Source: Halomonas litopenaei (GTDB taxonomy: Bacteria > Pseudomonadota > Gammaproteobacteria > Pseudomonadales > Halomonadaceae). From it: a stretch of 64,000 nt of DNA. The notes under the pieces were generated by a model, which worked only from the letters and a program-made list of their open reading frames with translations, ran no database searches and was not told the DNA's origin. A program made the position numbers and the translations under genes. The stretch covers positions 186,001-250,000 of the forward strand of contig NZ_PXNS01000003.1 in the NCBI RefSeq assembly GCF_003045775.1, read 5' to 3'. Positions 46,484-58,650 of this stretch are shown here, piece after piece. Position 1 is the stretch's first letter; every line of letters starts with the position of its first letter.

Positions 46484-48670
46484 TTACTTCGCCTTGTGGA
46501 CCTGACGCCAGTGGTGCAGCAGCGGTTCGGTGTAGCCGGCCGGCTGCTCACGCCCCTTGAAGATCAGGTCGCTGGCCGCCTGGAAGGCGGTGGACTTGTC
46601 GAAGTCAGGGCTCATCGGGGTGTAGGCCGGGTCGCCTTCGTTCTGACCGTCCACCACCTTGGCCATGCGCTTGAGGGTCTCTTCCACACGCGCCGCGTCG
46701 ACTACGCCGTGGTACAGCCAGTTGGCAATGTGCTGGCTGGAGATCCGCAGGGTAGCGCGATCTTCCATCAGGCCCACGTCGTGGATGTCAGGCACCTTGG
46801 AGGCGCCGACGCCCTGCTCGACCCAGCGCACCACGTAGCCGAGGATGCCCTGACAGTTGTTGTCGAGCTCCTGCTGGATCTCGTCGTCGCTCCAGTCGGC
46901 GGAGGCGACCACCGGCACGGTCAGCAGCGCCTTGAGCAGATCGTCGCGCTGCTCGCTTTCGTCCAGTTCCTCGAGTTCGCGCTGGACCTGGGCCACGTCG
47001 ACCTGGTGGTAGTGCAGGGCATGCAGCGCTGCAGCGGTGGGAGACGGCACCCAGGCGGTGTTGGCGCCCGACTTGGGGTGGCCGATCTTCTGCTCGATCA
47101 TCGCCGCCATCAGGTCCGGCATGGCCCACATGCCCTTGCCGATCTGGGCGCGTCCGCGCAGGCCGCAGGCCAGTCCGACCAGCACGTTGCTGCGCTCGTA
47201 GGCCTGAATCCAGTCGGCGCCCTTCATGTCGCCCTTGCGCAGCATGGGGCCCGCCTCCATGGCGGTGTGCATCTCGTCACCGGTGCGATCGAGGAAGCCG
47301 GTGTTGATGAACACCACCCTGCTGGTGGCCTCGTTGATGCAGGCCTTGAGGTTGACCGAGGTGCGGCGCTCCTCGTCCATGATGCCCATCTTGAGGGTAT
47401 TGCGGGCCATGCCCAGCAGGTCTTCGACACGCCCGAACAGGGTGTTGGCGAAGGCCACTTCCTTGGGACCGTGCATCTTCGGCTTGACGATATAGACGGA
47501 GCCGGTGCGCGAGTTGCGCGGCTGATCGTCACCCTTGTTGAGGTCATGCAGGGCGATCAGCGACGTCATGATGGCGTCGAGAATGCCCTCGGGCATTTCG
47601 TTGCCGTCGGCGTCGAGCACCGCCGGGTTGGTCATCAGGTGACCCACGTTGCGCACGAACAGCAGCGAGCGTCCCGGCAGGGTCAGCTCGGAACCATCCG
47701 GCGTGACGTAGTCGCGATCCGGATTCAGGCGACGGGTGAAGGAACTGCCGCCCTTGGCCACCTCGGCGGTGAGGTCACCCTTCATCAGACCCAGCCAGCT
47801 GGCGTAGACGCCCACCTTGTCCTCGGCATCCACCGCCGCCACGGAGTCTTCGCAGTCCATGATGGAGGTCAGCGCGGCTTCCACCACCACGTCCTTGACG
47901 TGGGCCGGGTCGGTCTTGCCGATGGGGTGGCTGTCATCGACCTGGATTTCCAGATGCAGGCCATGGTGGGACAGCAGCACGGCACTCGGCGCGGAGGCGT
48001 CGCCCTGGTAGCCCACCAGCTTGCCCGGCTCCTTCAGGCCGGTCTCGCGGCCGCCGTCCAGAGACACCACCAGGTGGCCATCGCGCAGGAAGTACTTGAC
48101 CGCGTCACGGTGGGAGCCGGTCGCCAGCGGTGCCGCCTGGTCCAGCACATTGCGGGCGTAGGCCACGACCTTCTCGCCGCGCTTGGGGTTGAAGCTCGAG
48201 CCCTTCTCGCAGCCATCCTCTTCGCTGATCACGTCGGTGCCGTACAGCGCGTCGTAGAGGCTACCCCAACGCGCGTTGGCGGCGTTCAGCGAGTAGCGTG
48301 CGTTGTTCACCGGCACCACCAGCTGGGGGCCCGCCTGGGAAGCGATCTCGCGATCCACGTTTTCGGTGGTCACCTCGACCTTGGCCGGCGGATCGACCAG
48401 ATAGCCGATTTCCTTGAGGAAGGCCTGGTAGGCGGCCATGTCGTTGACCGGCCCCGGGTGCTCACTGTGCCAGGCCGAGAGTTTCTGCTGCAGCGCGTCG
48501 CGCTCGGCCAGCAGGGCCTGGTTGGTCGGCGTCAGGTCGTGGAAGATGGCATCGACGCCCTTCCAGAAGGCATCGGCATCGATCCCCGTGCCAGGCAGCG
48601 CCTGTTCGGTGATGAACTGGTCCAGCTCGGCGGCCACCTGCAGGCGATGGCGAGAAATGCGTTGCGTCAT
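46484..48670 (-). CDS. glcB: Malate synthase G
   Basis: Condenses glyoxylate with acetyl-CoA in the glyoxylate/glycolate route. It has 728 residues, matching the G isoform (about 723 aa). Characteristic stretches: [56 protein letters not shown] and [23 protein letters not shown] 48670 has GAGGAG upstream. A palindrome in the leader (48748-48771) may be its operator. No isocitrate lyase or glycolate oxidase genes are nearby. Confidence 0.97.
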   Translation of the reverse strand: MTQRISRHRLQVAAELDQFITEQALPGTGIDADAFWKGVDAIFHDLTPTNQALLAERDALQQKLSAWHSEHPGPVNDMAAYQAFLKEIGYLVDPPAKVEVTTENVDREIASQAGPQLVVPVNNARYSLNAANARWGSLYDALYGTDVISEEDGCEKGSSFNPKRGEKVVAYARNVLDQAAPLATGSHRDAVKYFLRDGHLVVSLDGGRETGLKEPGKLVGYQGDASAPSAVLLSHHGLHLEIQVDDSHPIGKTDPAHVKDVVVEAALTSIMDCEDSVAAVDAEDKVGVYASWLGLMKGDLTAEVAKGGSSFTRRLNPDRDYVTPDGSELTLPGRSLLFVRNVGHLMTNPAVLDADGNEMPEGILDAIMTSLIALHDLNKGDDQPRNSRTGSVYIVKPKMHGPKEVAFANTLFGRVEDLLGMARNTLKMGIMDEERRTSVNLKACINEATSRVVFINTGFLDRTGDEMHTAMEAGPMLRKGDMKGADWIQAYERSNVLVGLACGLRGRAQIGKGMWAMPDLMAAMIEQKIGHPKSGANTAWVPSPTAAALHALHYHQVDVAQVQRELEELDESEQRDDLLKALLTVPVVASADWSDDEIQQELDNNCQGILGYVVRWVEQGVGASKVPDIHDVGLMEDRATLRISSQHIANWLYHGVVDAARVEETLKRMAKVVDGQNEGDPAYTPMSPDFDKSTAFQAASDLIFKGREQPAGYTEPLLHHWRQVHKAK

Positions 48671-48747
48671 TGGGTCTAGCTCCTCGTTGGGCCTTGGGTG
48701 CCCCCCTGGCACCTTCCAGCCGGACAGGGGAAAAGGTGACTGCTCCA

Positions 48748-48771
48748 GAATGATTTTGTGGAAAATCATTC
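48748..48771. promoter_or_regulatory. Perfect palindrome upstream of glcB
   Basis: GAATGATTTT-GTGG-AAAATCATTC: 10-bp arms with a 4-bp spacer, 78 bp upstream of the glcB ATG. Likely an operator. It is not spaced like a Fur box (which has a 1-bp centre). The remaining DNA up to 49143 shows no gene. Confidence 0.6.
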
Positions 48772-49143
48772 CATTTGTAAACCGAAAACCCCGCTCTACC
48801 GCTCAAGGCTAGACCAAATGATGAGCTGTCGAGGGCCTTGTCGATTGGGAAACAGTGGTGCCGAACTCGCTGGGTCGCTAGCATGGAACAGGCAAGGAAG
48901 CCCAGACAGGAAGGTGTTGACGTGTGCTGGCGACTCCCTCATCTGACGCCGAAGGCCATACCTCCATGGCACAGGTGAGCAACGACGGCCTCCGGACGGT
49001 GTCAGAAGAAGCAGGTGGCCAACGATTGGTCAGGGTGCAACCAGGCGCAGGGTGATGGCGCTACCCTCCACGCCATCTGACCGTCCCAGCACAACCGAGT
49101 GCCGAGCAACGCACGCCACCGCCCCTTCCCAGCGGAGGACGCT

Positions 49144-50166
49144 ATGACCGACTACACGCCCCTTGAGACCATCGAACGGCTGACCCCGGTGGCAAGACAA
49201 GGCGAAGGCTTGGTGGCGACAGCCGCCCCGGCCATGGCAACGACCCTTGAACGCTATCTGGCGCACTATCGGCTCGATGTCCTGCTCACCGAAGGGGTAA
49301 CGCTGCACGCGGGTAATATCGAGACGCCACGCTTCCGCCTGTGGACTCAGGTATGGCGCCCACCCCGCCCTCGGGGCACCGCGGTGGTGGTTCACGGCTA
49401 CTACGACCACCTGGGCCTGTACCGCCACCTGCTCGAGCTGCTGCTGGAACTCGAGCTCACGGTGGTGCTGTGGGATCTGCCGGGACACGGGCTGTCCAGT
49501 GGGGATCGTGCCGACATCGACGACTTTGCCGACTACGGCGACTGCCTGCGTACGCTTCAACAGCACCTGAGCGAAGCCGGCCTGGCCCAGGGACCTTGGG
49601 TCGGCGTCGGTCAGAGCACCGGCGGCGCCATCCTGGCCACCGATGCCCTGAGCCGGGGCGATGACGGCCACTGGTCGGCGCTGGTGCTGCTGGCGCCCCT
49701 GGTCAGACCCTGGGGCTGGACCCGAGCAGCCTGGGTCCATCGCCTGGTCAGCCCCTTTGTCTCCAGCGTGCCGCGCAAGTTTAGGGCGAACACCAATGAT
49801 GACGACTTCGCCACCTTTCTGCGCGAACAGGACCCGCTCCAGCCCGTGCGCCTGCCCACCGGCTGGGTCAGCGCCATGCGCCGCTGGATGCCCCGCCTGA
49901 TGCAGCTGCCCCCGTGCCAGCTACCGACCCTGATCCTGCAAGGCGAGAAGGACCTGACGGTGGACGGGCCCTGGAATCTGGCGGTACTCGGCAAGAAGTT
50001 TCCCGGCGCGCACATCTGCTGTCACCCGCAAGCCCGCCACCATCTGGTCAACGAGGCCGAGGCCATCCGCCTGGACCTTTTCGCCGAAGTGCGCCAATTT
50101 CTGGAACAACAGCTCAGTGAAGGGCCTCTACCGAAAAGGATGTCATCTCAATGCCCAGACGCGTGA
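49144..50166 (+). CDS. Alpha/beta hydrolase, lysophospholipase/monoacylglycerol-lipase-like
   Basis: A 340-residue cytosolic hydrolase of the Hydrolase_4 (serine aminopeptidase S33) type. GTAVVVHGYYDHLGLYRHLL forms the oxyanion region, GVGQSTGGAI the nucleophile elbow, LQGEKDLTVD carries the Asp and HPQARHHLVNE the His. ATG 49144 was chosen. Its end overlaps the following lipoprotein gene by 16 bp. Confidence 0.88.
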   Translation: MTDYTPLETIERLTPVARQGEGLVATAAPAMATTLERYLAHYRLDVLLTEGVTLHAGNIETPRFRLWTQVWRPPRPRGTAVVVHGYYDHLGLYRHLLELLLELELTVVLWDLPGHGLSSGDRADIDDFADYGDCLRTLQQHLSEAGLAQGPWVGVGQSTGGAILATDALSRGDDGHWSALVLLAPLVRPWGWTRAAWVHRLVSPFVSSVPRKFRANTNDDDFATFLREQDPLQPVRLPTGWVSAMRRWMPRLMQLPPCQLPTLILQGEKDLTVDGPWNLAVLGKKFPGAHICCHPQARHHLVNEAEAIRLDLFAEVRQFLEQQLSEGPLPKRMSSQCPDA

Positions 50167-50687
50167 CCCGACAGACGGTACACCGCGCCGGCAGCCACGC
50201 CTCCTTGCTGCCCTGGCTGGCGCTGGTGCTGCTGGTCTGGCTGGCCGGCTGTGCCAGCGCCCCCGAGCGCCCCGAGACGCTGCGCCAGGCGCTGCTGGGC
50301 CTTGGCCAACAGGCGGCCGAGCGGGTCGCCGAGGCGCCGGCCCTGGCAGGGGAAACCCTGGCCGATCAGGTGCTGCTGCTGTCCCCGCCCAAGGTCGACG
50401 AAAGGCTGGAGCTCGGCGTCGGCCGTGTCCAGGAGAGCCTGACCCGTGGCCTGCTGGCGATCGACGACGGCCCCCAGGTGCTGGACTGGCAGCCCGGTGA
50501 TACCCCCGCCGCCGATACCAATCAATGGCTGGTCGATAGCCGACTGATCGCCGATGGCCCACGCCTGACGCTGTCTGACCGCGAGCTTTTGCCCTACCGC
50601 TTCGAACTCCGCCTGCGCCGCCCCGGCGACGGTGCCGCGCTGTGGTCCACGGTCATCAGCGGCGCCTTCGACGCCGACGCGCTCTAG
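50151..50687 (+). CDS. Lipoprotein of unknown function
   Basis: A 178-residue protein with a hydrophobic signal and lipobox LAGCAS. The mature part holds ADQVLLLSPPKVDERLELGV and LLPYRFELRLRRPGDGAALWS, suggesting a beta-rich periplasmic domain, but I do not recognise the family. The reading frame overlaps the hydrolase gene by 16 bp, so translation is coupled. Confidence 0.75.
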   Translation: MPRRVTRQTVHRAGSHASLLPWLALVLLVWLAGCASAPERPETLRQALLGLGQQAAERVAEAPALAGETLADQVLLLSPPKVDERLELGVGRVQESLTRGLLAIDDGPQVLDWQPGDTPAADTNQWLVDSRLIADGPRLTLSDRELLPYRFELRLRRPGDGAALWSTVISGAFDADAL

Positions 50688-50795
50688 GGCTTGCTGAAAA
50701 GTGCCTGCGCTCGTCAACTTCTCGGGCGAAGCCTGGACCCGGGCAGGCGCTATGCCTGGCGATAACGGGTGCATGGAGCGACCGTGCGGCGCCCG

Positions 50796-52301
50796 TCAGC
50801 CCTTGCGCAACAGCCGATCCAGCTGTCGATAGCCGATGGCCTCGATCAGGTCGTCACGGCACGGACGCTCGCGCCCGGCCAGGTCGGCCAGGGTCAGCGC
50901 CACCCGCAGTACCCGGTGGTAGGCCCGGGCGGACAGCCGCAGGCGCTCAAGCGACTGCGCCAGCCAGGTGCGCTCGGCCACCTCCAGGGCGCAGGCTCGC
51001 TCCAGCGCGGCCCCGGCGAGCTGGGCGTTGAGCACTCCCCTCTGCTGCTGACGCTGACGCGCCGCCATCACGCGTCGGCGCACCATCTCGGTGCTTTCCC
51101 CCGGCTGATGCGACGTCAACTGTTCCACCGGCAGCGCCGGCACCTCCACCTGCAGGTCGATGCGATCGAGCAAAGGGCCGGACAGGCGCGCCTGATAGCG
51201 CTGGATCTGGGACGCGGTGCATACACAGTCCTGGCGCGGATCCCCCAGATGGCCGCAGGGGCAAGGATTCATTGCGGCAACGAGTTGAAATCGGGCGGGA
51301 AAGCGCCGCTCGTGGCTGGCCCTGGCGATATGGATCTCGCCGCTTTCCAGCGGCTCGCGCAATACCTCCAGCACCTGGCGACTGAACTCCGGCAGCTCGT
51401 CGAGAAACAGCACGCCGCGATGGGCCAGCGAGATCTCGCCGGGCCGCGGACGCGAGCCGCCACCGACCAGCGAGACCGCGCTGGCGGTGTGGTGGGGCGA
51501 ACGAAACGGACGACGGCCAAAGCCATCGGACAGGGGAAGCGCGCACACCGAGCGAATCGCCGCTACCTCCAGCGCCTCGTCATCGCCAAGCGGTGGCAAG
51601 AGCCCGGGCAGTCGGCTGGCCAATAACGTCTTGCCGGTGCCGGGCGGCCCGGCAAACAGCAGGTTGTGCCCACCCGCCGCCGCCACCTCCAGCGCTCGTC
51701 GGGCCTGATACTGGCCACGCACATCGCACAGATCCAGCGCCGCAGGCCCGTCTTGCGGCGGTGCGGCGGGTGGGTGGGCAACGAGGGGAATGCGCCCGAC
51801 CAGGTGGGCGACGACGTCGAGCAGGTGCGCCGCCGGCAGCACCTCCAGTCCATTGACCAGGGCCGCCTCATCGGCGTTGGCCTCGGGCAGGATCAGGCGC
51901 CGCCCGGCCTGACGGGTGGCCATGGCGAAGGGCAGCATGCCGGCTACCGGCCGCAACCGGCCATCGAGGGCCAGTTCGCCGGCGCACTCGACACCCTCCA
52001 GTGCGGCGGCGGGCAACTGGCCGGAAGCCACCAGCAGACCCAGCGCGATGGGCAAATCGAAGCGTCCACCCTCCTTGGGCAGATCGGCGGGAGCAAGATT
52101 CAGGGTAATACGGCGTAGCGGGTAGTCGAGGCCGCAGGTGGCGAGGGCGCTGCGCACCCGTTCGCGGCTTTCGCGCACTGCGGTCTCGGGCAGGCCGACC
52201 AGGGTCATGCCCGGCAGGCCGTTGGCCAGGTGTACCTCGACCTGCACCTCGGGGGCGTCCAGCCCCAGTCCCGCACGGGTGGCAATGATGGCAAGCGTCA
52301 T
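50796..52301 (-). CDS. comM: ComM/YifB-type AAA+ helicase (Mg-chelatase-like)
   Basis: Hexameric AAA+ helicase used in natural transformation (branch migration) in Vibrio. It has 501 residues: N-terminal Lon-like ChlI domain (VEVHLANGLPGMTLVGLPE), Walker A GPPGTGKTLLASRLPG, Walker B HRGVLFLDELPEF and a zinc-binding-like CPCGHLGDPRQDC C-terminal part. ATG 52301 has AGGGAG upstream. The 108-bp spacer on its left shows no gene. Confidence 0.94.
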   Translation of the reverse strand: MTLAIIATRAGLGLDAPEVQVEVHLANGLPGMTLVGLPETAVRESRERVRSALATCGLDYPLRRITLNLAPADLPKEGGRFDLPIALGLLVASGQLPAAALEGVECAGELALDGRLRPVAGMLPFAMATRQAGRRLILPEANADEAALVNGLEVLPAAHLLDVVAHLVGRIPLVAHPPAAPPQDGPAALDLCDVRGQYQARRALEVAAAGGHNLLFAGPPGTGKTLLASRLPGLLPPLGDDEALEVAAIRSVCALPLSDGFGRRPFRSPHHTASAVSLVGGGSRPRPGEISLAHRGVLFLDELPEFSRQVLEVLREPLESGEIHIARASHERRFPARFQLVAAMNPCPCGHLGDPRQDCVCTASQIQRYQARLSGPLLDRIDLQVEVPALPVEQLTSHQPGESTEMVRRRVMAARQRQQQRGVLNAQLAGAALERACALEVAERTWLAQSLERLRLSARAYHRVLRVALTLADLAGRERPCRDDLIEAIGYRQLDRLLRKG

Positions 52302-52361
52302 GGGCTCCCTGCCTGACGGAAGGCTCATGACCAGTAGAGCACGCCCACCTCACCGGCGCCC

Positions 52362-52394
52362 CATGCCGGCCCCCCGCCAGGGCGGGCCGGCATA
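52362..52394 (-). terminator. GC hairpin downstream of ubiK
   Basis: ATGCCGGCCC...GCC paired with GGCGGGCCGGCAT around a short loop, with a small bulge. Located between ubiK and comM. Confidence 0.6.
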
Positions 52395-52420
52395 TCTTGT
52401 GACGTTCTGCGTCTGAAGCC

Positions 52421-52801
52421 TCAGGCGGAGGGCTTGTCGGCTGAACCGCTCGATGCCTCGTCCTGCTTGCCCTGTTCCGGCACCGGCGGCACCGGTACCT
52501 CGGCGGCTTCCTCGGCCACGGCAGGCGCCGCGGTCGCTTCGCCAGCGGGCGCTGCACGTTCCTCGACCAGGCTCTCCAGCGCCGCTACCTGCTTTTCCAG
52601 CGCCTCGACCCGGGAGCGGGTGCGCTGCAACACGTCCATGAGGATGTCGAAATCCTCGCGTGACACCAGTTCGAGACGATCGAAGGCGCCACGCACCACC
52701 TGCTGGACCCCCTTCTGGATGTCTTCCGGGGCCTGGGAGGCGCCCTGCAAGCGCTCGCCGATCTGCTGTGCCAAACGGCTGATGCGATCCTGACTGACCA
52801 T
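52421..52801 (-). CDS. ubiK: UbiK accessory factor (YqiC/BMFP family)
   Basis: A 126-residue coiled-coil protein supporting the Ubi ubiquinone-synthesis complex. VSQDRISRLAQQIGERL and the helical SRVEALEKQVAALE segment are typical of UbiK; the C-terminal 45 residues are low-complexity Ala/Pro/Glu. ATG 52801 has GGAGA upstream (about 8 nt). Confidence 0.9.
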   Translation of the reverse strand: MVSQDRISRLAQQIGERLQGASQAPEDIQKGVQQVVRGAFDRLELVSREDFDILMDVLQRTRSRVEALEKQVAALESLVEERAAPAGEATAAPAVAEEAAEVPVPPVPEQGKQDEASSGSADKPSA

Positions 52802-53003
52802 GATGGCTCTCCTTGAAACGTCGATGGGAACTCCGTTGCCGACAGGATACGCAAGCCGGGCGCCCAACGCATGCTTCGTGGCCCTTGCCCAGCGACGCCC
52901 GGCGCATTGGCGACTCCCTGATACCTATCACGCGCCCCGGCACGCGACGCAGCACGCGGCCCGGCACAGCATGCTCGCCAATGACGCACCACCAATACGC
53001 GCC

Positions 53004-53020
53004 AGCACCAAAACAGTGCA
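53004..53020 (+). promoter_or_regulatory. Putative NtrC site upstream of glnK-amtB
   Basis: AGCACCAAAACAGTGCA fits the TGCACC-N5-GGTGCA consensus with two mismatches. It lies about 115 bp upstream of the sigma-54 promoter, a normal enhancer distance. Confidence 0.55.
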
Positions 53021-53118
53021 TTAACTTTGATGCAGTGCCGCAAACTCGCGGGTGTTTTTCGTCTCTCGCTTTCCAAAACAACCACAAGCCATTGTAAACA
53101 AAGCTTTTGCCAAATTTA

Positions 53119-53134
53119 TGGCACGTATATCGCT
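53119..53134 (+). promoter_or_regulatory. Sigma-54 promoter of glnK-amtB
   Basis: TGGCACG-TATA-TCGCT matches TGGCACG-N4-TTGCW with one mismatch and exact GG-N10-GC spacing. It lies 66 bp before the glnK start. The remaining 300 bp up to ubiK hold the NtrC-like site and no gene. Confidence 0.85.
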
Positions 53135-53142
53135 ATGCATAG

Positions 53143-53538
<396 letters not shown>

Positions 53539-53587
53539 TCCCCGTCCCCTGACCCGACTTCCGATAAAAATATAGCGAGACACTTCC

Positions 53588-55557
<1,970 letters not shown>

Positions 55558-55592
55558 GACGGCGACCGGTTCTCCCCGCCAGGTGGCGCCGC

Positions 55593-55808
55593 TCAGCCGC
55601 GGCGTCGCAACGGCTCCAGCAGGTCGCTCAGGCCGTTGTGGTCGATCTCGTGCATCAGCGCCAGCAGGCGTCCGATCTCTCCGGGGGGAAACCCGACCCG
55701 GGCAAACCACGCCAGGTAAGGCCCGGGCAGATCGGCGATCAAGGTACCTTGATGCTTGCCGAAAGGCATCGGCAAGGTAACCAGGCGTTCCAGGTCCTGA
55801 GGATTCAT
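55593..55808 (-). CDS. DUF3820 family small protein
   Basis: A 71-residue protein with the DUF3820 pattern: LPMPFGKHQGTLIADLPGPYLAWFARVGFP (read as MPFGK...LP.YL.WF) and a terminal helix ALMHEIDHNGL. Function unknown; homologues occur in Pseudomonas. ATG 55808 was chosen. Confidence 0.85.
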   Translation of the reverse strand: MNPQDLERLVTLPMPFGKHQGTLIADLPGPYLAWFARVGFPPGEIGRLLALMHEIDHNGLSDLLEPLRRRG

Positions 55809-55963
55809 CGCTGCTCCTGAGCGGGTGGGTGAGGGAAAGACGCACAGGGTACTGGCCTGCGGGCGGCGTCGCCATCGATTCGCCTCCCCATTGAAAGTCT
55901 CCCCGTTGAAAGTCTTCCCCATCGACGCCATGGTTATTTCCAGGTATCGACAAGGAGGCCGAC

Positions 55964-56599
55964 ATGACCACACTCGTGATAGGGGCCAACGGCCAGATCG
56001 GCCGCCAGGTCTGCGCCATCGCCCACCGCCAGGGACATCCGATTCGCGCCATGATCCGTAGCGCCGAGCAACGCGACTGGTTCGAGCAACAAGGTATCGA
56101 GACGGTCGTCGCCGACCTGGAGGACGACTTCGCCTCCGCCTTCGAAGGTTGCGATCAGGTGCTGTTCACCGCCGGCTCCGGCCCGAACACCGGGCCCGAC
56201 AAGACGCTGTTGATCGACCTCTACGCCGCTACGCGGGTGGCGGACGAGGCCAGCCGCCAGGGGCTGGATCGCATGCTGATGGTCAGCGCCATGCGTGCCG
56301 AGCAGCCGCTGCAGGCGCCGGAGAAGCTCAGGCCCTACATGGCCGCCAAGTTCGCTGCCGATGCTTACCTGCGCAGCAGCAAGGTGGACCATGTCATCGT
56401 CAAGCCAGGCCGGCTCACCGACGACGACGCCACCGGCCGCGTGGCCACGTCGCTGGACGAGACCGGGGGCAACAACCAGATATCCCGAGCCAACGTGGCC
56501 CAGGCCCTGGTCTATCTATTGGGGCAACGAAAGATCCGTAATCACGAGACGGTGCTCCTGGACGGCGAACGCGAGATCGCCGAGGCTCTCGGCGACTGA
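55964..56599 (+). CDS. NAD(P)-binding atypical SDR (YwnB/NmrA-like)
   Basis: A 211-residue Rossmann protein with VIGANGQIGRQV (G-x2-G-x2-G) at the N-terminus and an AMRAEQP / RPYMAAKFAAD region in place of the classical YxxxK. Such proteins often sense or reduce NADPH. Upstream, TTGAAAGTC occurs twice (55881-55912). It is convergent with fpr. Confidence 0.82.
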   Translation: MTTLVIGANGQIGRQVCAIAHRQGHPIRAMIRSAEQRDWFEQQGIETVVADLEDDFASAFEGCDQVLFTAGSGPNTGPDKTLLIDLYAATRVADEASRQGLDRMLMVSAMRAEQPLQAPEKLRPYMAAKFAADAYLRSSKVDHVIVKPGRLTDDDATGRVATSLDETGGNNQISRANVAQALVYLLGQRKIRNHETVLLDGEREIAEALGD

Positions 56600-56640
56600 C
56601 CACCGCCACACCGGCAGGCGATTCAATCCGCCAGCACCAA

Positions 56641-56677
56641 CGACGACGCCGATGGCAAGTGGCCATCGGCGTCGTCG
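56641..56677. terminator. Bidirectional hairpin between SDR gene and fpr
   Basis: CGACGACGCCGATGGC is exactly inverted at 56662-56677 around a 5-nt loop: a 16-bp stem between convergent genes. The plus-strand side is followed by TTT. Confidence 0.8.
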
Positions 56678-56701
56678 TTTGCGGCGTCCTGTCGTGGGGT
56701 C

Positions 56702-57478
56702 TTACTTCTCCACGAAGGCACGCTCGATGACGTAGTCGCCGGGCTCGCCCATGCGCGGAGAAATATTGAAGCCGAGCTCGTCGAGCAGTGCGCTGGTGTC
56801 GTCGAGCATGGCCGGGCTGCCGCAGATCATGGCCCGGTCCTGCTTGGGATCGATGGGCGGCAGGCCCTTGTCGTCGGTCAGCTTGCCGGTGCGGATGTGA
56901 TCGGTCAGGCGGCCCATGGTGTGGAAGTCTTCACGGGTCACGGTGGGGTAGTAGACCAGCTTCTCGCTGATCTCCTCGCCCAGGTACTCGTGCGCCGGCA
57001 ACTCCTTGGTGATGAAGTCGGCGTAGGCCAATTCGTTGACGTGGCGCACGCCGTGCACCAGCACTACCTTTTCGAAGCGCTCGTAGACCTCGGGGTCCTG
57101 GATCAGGCTGAGGAAGGGCGCCAGACCAGTGCCGGTGGACAGCATGTAGAGATTGCGCCCAGGCAGCAGGTCGTCACATACCAGGGTACCGGTAGGCTTG
57201 CGGCTGACCATGATCTGATCGCCTACCTGCAGGTGCTGCAGGCGAGAGGTCAGGGGACCATCGGGTACCTTGATGCTGAAGAACTCGAGGTGGTCCTCGT
57301 AGTTGGGACTGGCCACGGAGTAGGCACGCATCAGCGGCTTGCCGTTGACCTCGAGACCGATCATCACGAACTGGCCGTTCTTGAAACGCAGGCTACGCTC
57401 ACGGGTCGTGCGGAAGGTGAACAGGGAGTCGTTCCAGTGATGAACGCTCAGCACTTCTTCCAGGGCAAACTTGCTCAT
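56702..57478 (-). CDS. fpr: Ferredoxin-NADP+ reductase
   Basis: FAD enzyme of 258 residues for electron exchange between NADPH and ferredoxin, induced by oxidative stress. RAYSVASPNYEDHLEF binds FAD, STGTGLAPFLSLI and VHGVRHVNEL bind NADP, and the C-terminus ends AFVEK. It is divergent from a finR-type regulator, as in Pseudomonas, where FinR activates fpr. Confidence 0.96.
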   Translation of the reverse strand: MSKFALEEVLSVHHWNDSLFTFRTTRERSLRFKNGQFVMIGLEVNGKPLMRAYSVASPNYEDHLEFFSIKVPDGPLTSRLQHLQVGDQIMVSRKPTGTLVCDDLLPGRNLYMLSTGTGLAPFLSLIQDPEVYERFEKVVLVHGVRHVNELAYADFITKELPAHEYLGEEISEKLVYYPTVTREDFHTMGRLTDHIRTGKLTDDKGLPPIDPKQDRAMICGSPAMLDDTSALLDELGFNISPRMGEPGDYVIERAFVEK

Positions 57479-57498
57479 GCCAACTCCTTAAAATGCGT

Positions 57499-57526
57499 GG
57501 GCTTATTCCTGAAGTGAATAAAGCCC
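57499..57526 (-). other. Hairpin in the fpr leader
   Basis: GGGCTTATTC pairs with GAATAAAGCCC (one bulged A) just upstream of the fpr ATG, placing a stem-loop in the 5' UTR. Confidence 0.5.
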
Positions 57527-57586
57527 GATATCAAGTCTTGCGGATAATTCTAAGACCGGCCATATTATCTGTTAAATGGATTGTAT

Positions 57587-57601
57587 GGATAACGCTTATC
57601 C
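57587..57601. promoter_or_regulatory. Putative FinR operator
   Basis: GGATAA-CGC-TTATCC, a perfect 6-bp inverted repeat with a 3-bp spacer in the divergent fpr/finR region; related GGATAA lies at 57541. Fits a LysR-type T-N11-A site. Confidence 0.6.
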
Positions 57602-57665
57602 AATTCATTGATATAGATGCCCATCGCCGACGTCTTTACCCCTATCGCGCCGGAGAGCCCGTGCC

Positions 57666-58592
57666 ATGCGCTACACCCTTCGACAGCTGGAAGTCTTTGT
57701 TGCGGTCGCCCAGCACGAGAGCGTGTCCAAGGCGGCGCGCGCCCTGGCCCTGTCGCAGTCGGCGGCCAGTACCGCGCTGTCCGAACTCGAGCGCCAGTTC
57801 GACTGCCAGCTGCTCGATCGCATCGGCAAGCGCCTCAAGCTCAATGCACTGGGCTTCCAGCTGCTGCCCAAGGCGGTCGCCCTGCTCGATCGGGCCGAAG
57901 AAGTGGAAGAACTGCTCAGAGGCCAGCAGGGCATCGGCAATCTGGATGTCGGCGCCACCCTGACCATCGGCAACTATCTGGCGACGCTGTTGATCAGCGA
58001 CTTCATGCAGCGCCACCCCGGCAGCCGGGTAAGGCTGCAGGTCCGCAACACTCGCTCGATCATCGATGCGGTTCGCCATCACCAGCTCGACCTGGGGCTG
58101 ATCGAGGGGCAGTGCGAGGAGGACGAGGTCATCACCCAGCCCTGGGTCGAAGACGACCTGGTGGTGTTCTGTTCGCCCCGTCATCCGCTGGCCAACCGCG
58201 GGCCGGTGGAGCTCGACCGCCTGCTGCGTGAAGACTGGATCATGCGAGAGGAGGGCTCAGGCACGCGCCTGACCCTCGAACAGGCAGCCCGCCATCGACG
58301 TGGTCGCTTCAATATCCTGCTCGAACTGGAGCATACCGAGGGCATCAAGCGTGCGGTGGAGTCGGGGCTGGGAATCGGCTGTGTCTCACGTCTGGCGCTG
58401 CGCGACGCCTTTCGGCGTGGCAGCCTGACCCCACTGCCCACGCCGGAACTGGACCTGAGTCGACAGTTCACCTTTATCTGGCACCGTCACAAGTACCTCA
58501 CCGCAGGCATGCGCGAATTTCTACGCCAGTGCCGGCAGATGACGGAGGGGATCCAGCGCAGCGACGAGATCGATCTGCCGCAGGTGCCCTGA
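57666..58592 (+). CDS. finR: LysR-type regulator FinR
   Basis: A 308-residue regulator with an N-terminal HTH (RQLEVFVAVAQHESVSKAARALALSQSAAS) and effector domain. The divergent pairing with fpr is the same as FinR in Pseudomonas putida, which responds to superoxide and sulfite. The name rests on this context more than on a diagnostic motif. Confidence 0.85.
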   Translation: MRYTLRQLEVFVAVAQHESVSKAARALALSQSAASTALSELERQFDCQLLDRIGKRLKLNALGFQLLPKAVALLDRAEEVEELLRGQQGIGNLDVGATLTIGNYLATLLISDFMQRHPGSRVRLQVRNTRSIIDAVRHHQLDLGLIEGQCEEDEVITQPWVEDDLVVFCSPRHPLANRGPVELDRLLREDWIMREEGSGTRLTLEQAARHRRGRFNILLELEHTEGIKRAVESGLGIGCVSRLALRDAFRRGSLTPLPTPELDLSRQFTFIWHRHKYLTAGMREFLRQCRQMTEGIQRSDEIDLPQVP

Positions 58593-58622
58593 ACGGAAAC
58601 GACTAGCGCTATGCAGGAGAGA

Positions 58623-58642
58623 GCCCGCCGCGGACGGCGGGC
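58623..58642. terminator. Hairpin between finR and the attachment-protein gene
   Basis: GCCCGCCG-CGGA-CGGCGGGC, an 8-bp stem between convergent genes. Confidence 0.65.
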
Positions 58643-58650
58643 GGCACAGA

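Noticed and set aside
48748..48771. Fur box upstream of glcB
   Set aside because: AATGATTTT resembles half a Fur box, but the palindrome has a 4-bp centre, not the 1-bp centre or the GATAAT hexamer phasing.
50688..50795. REP-like or IS remnant after the lipoprotein gene
   Set aside because: GCTTGCTGAAAA resembles the start of some dispersed repeats, but no second copy or terminal inverted repeat is visible in the window.
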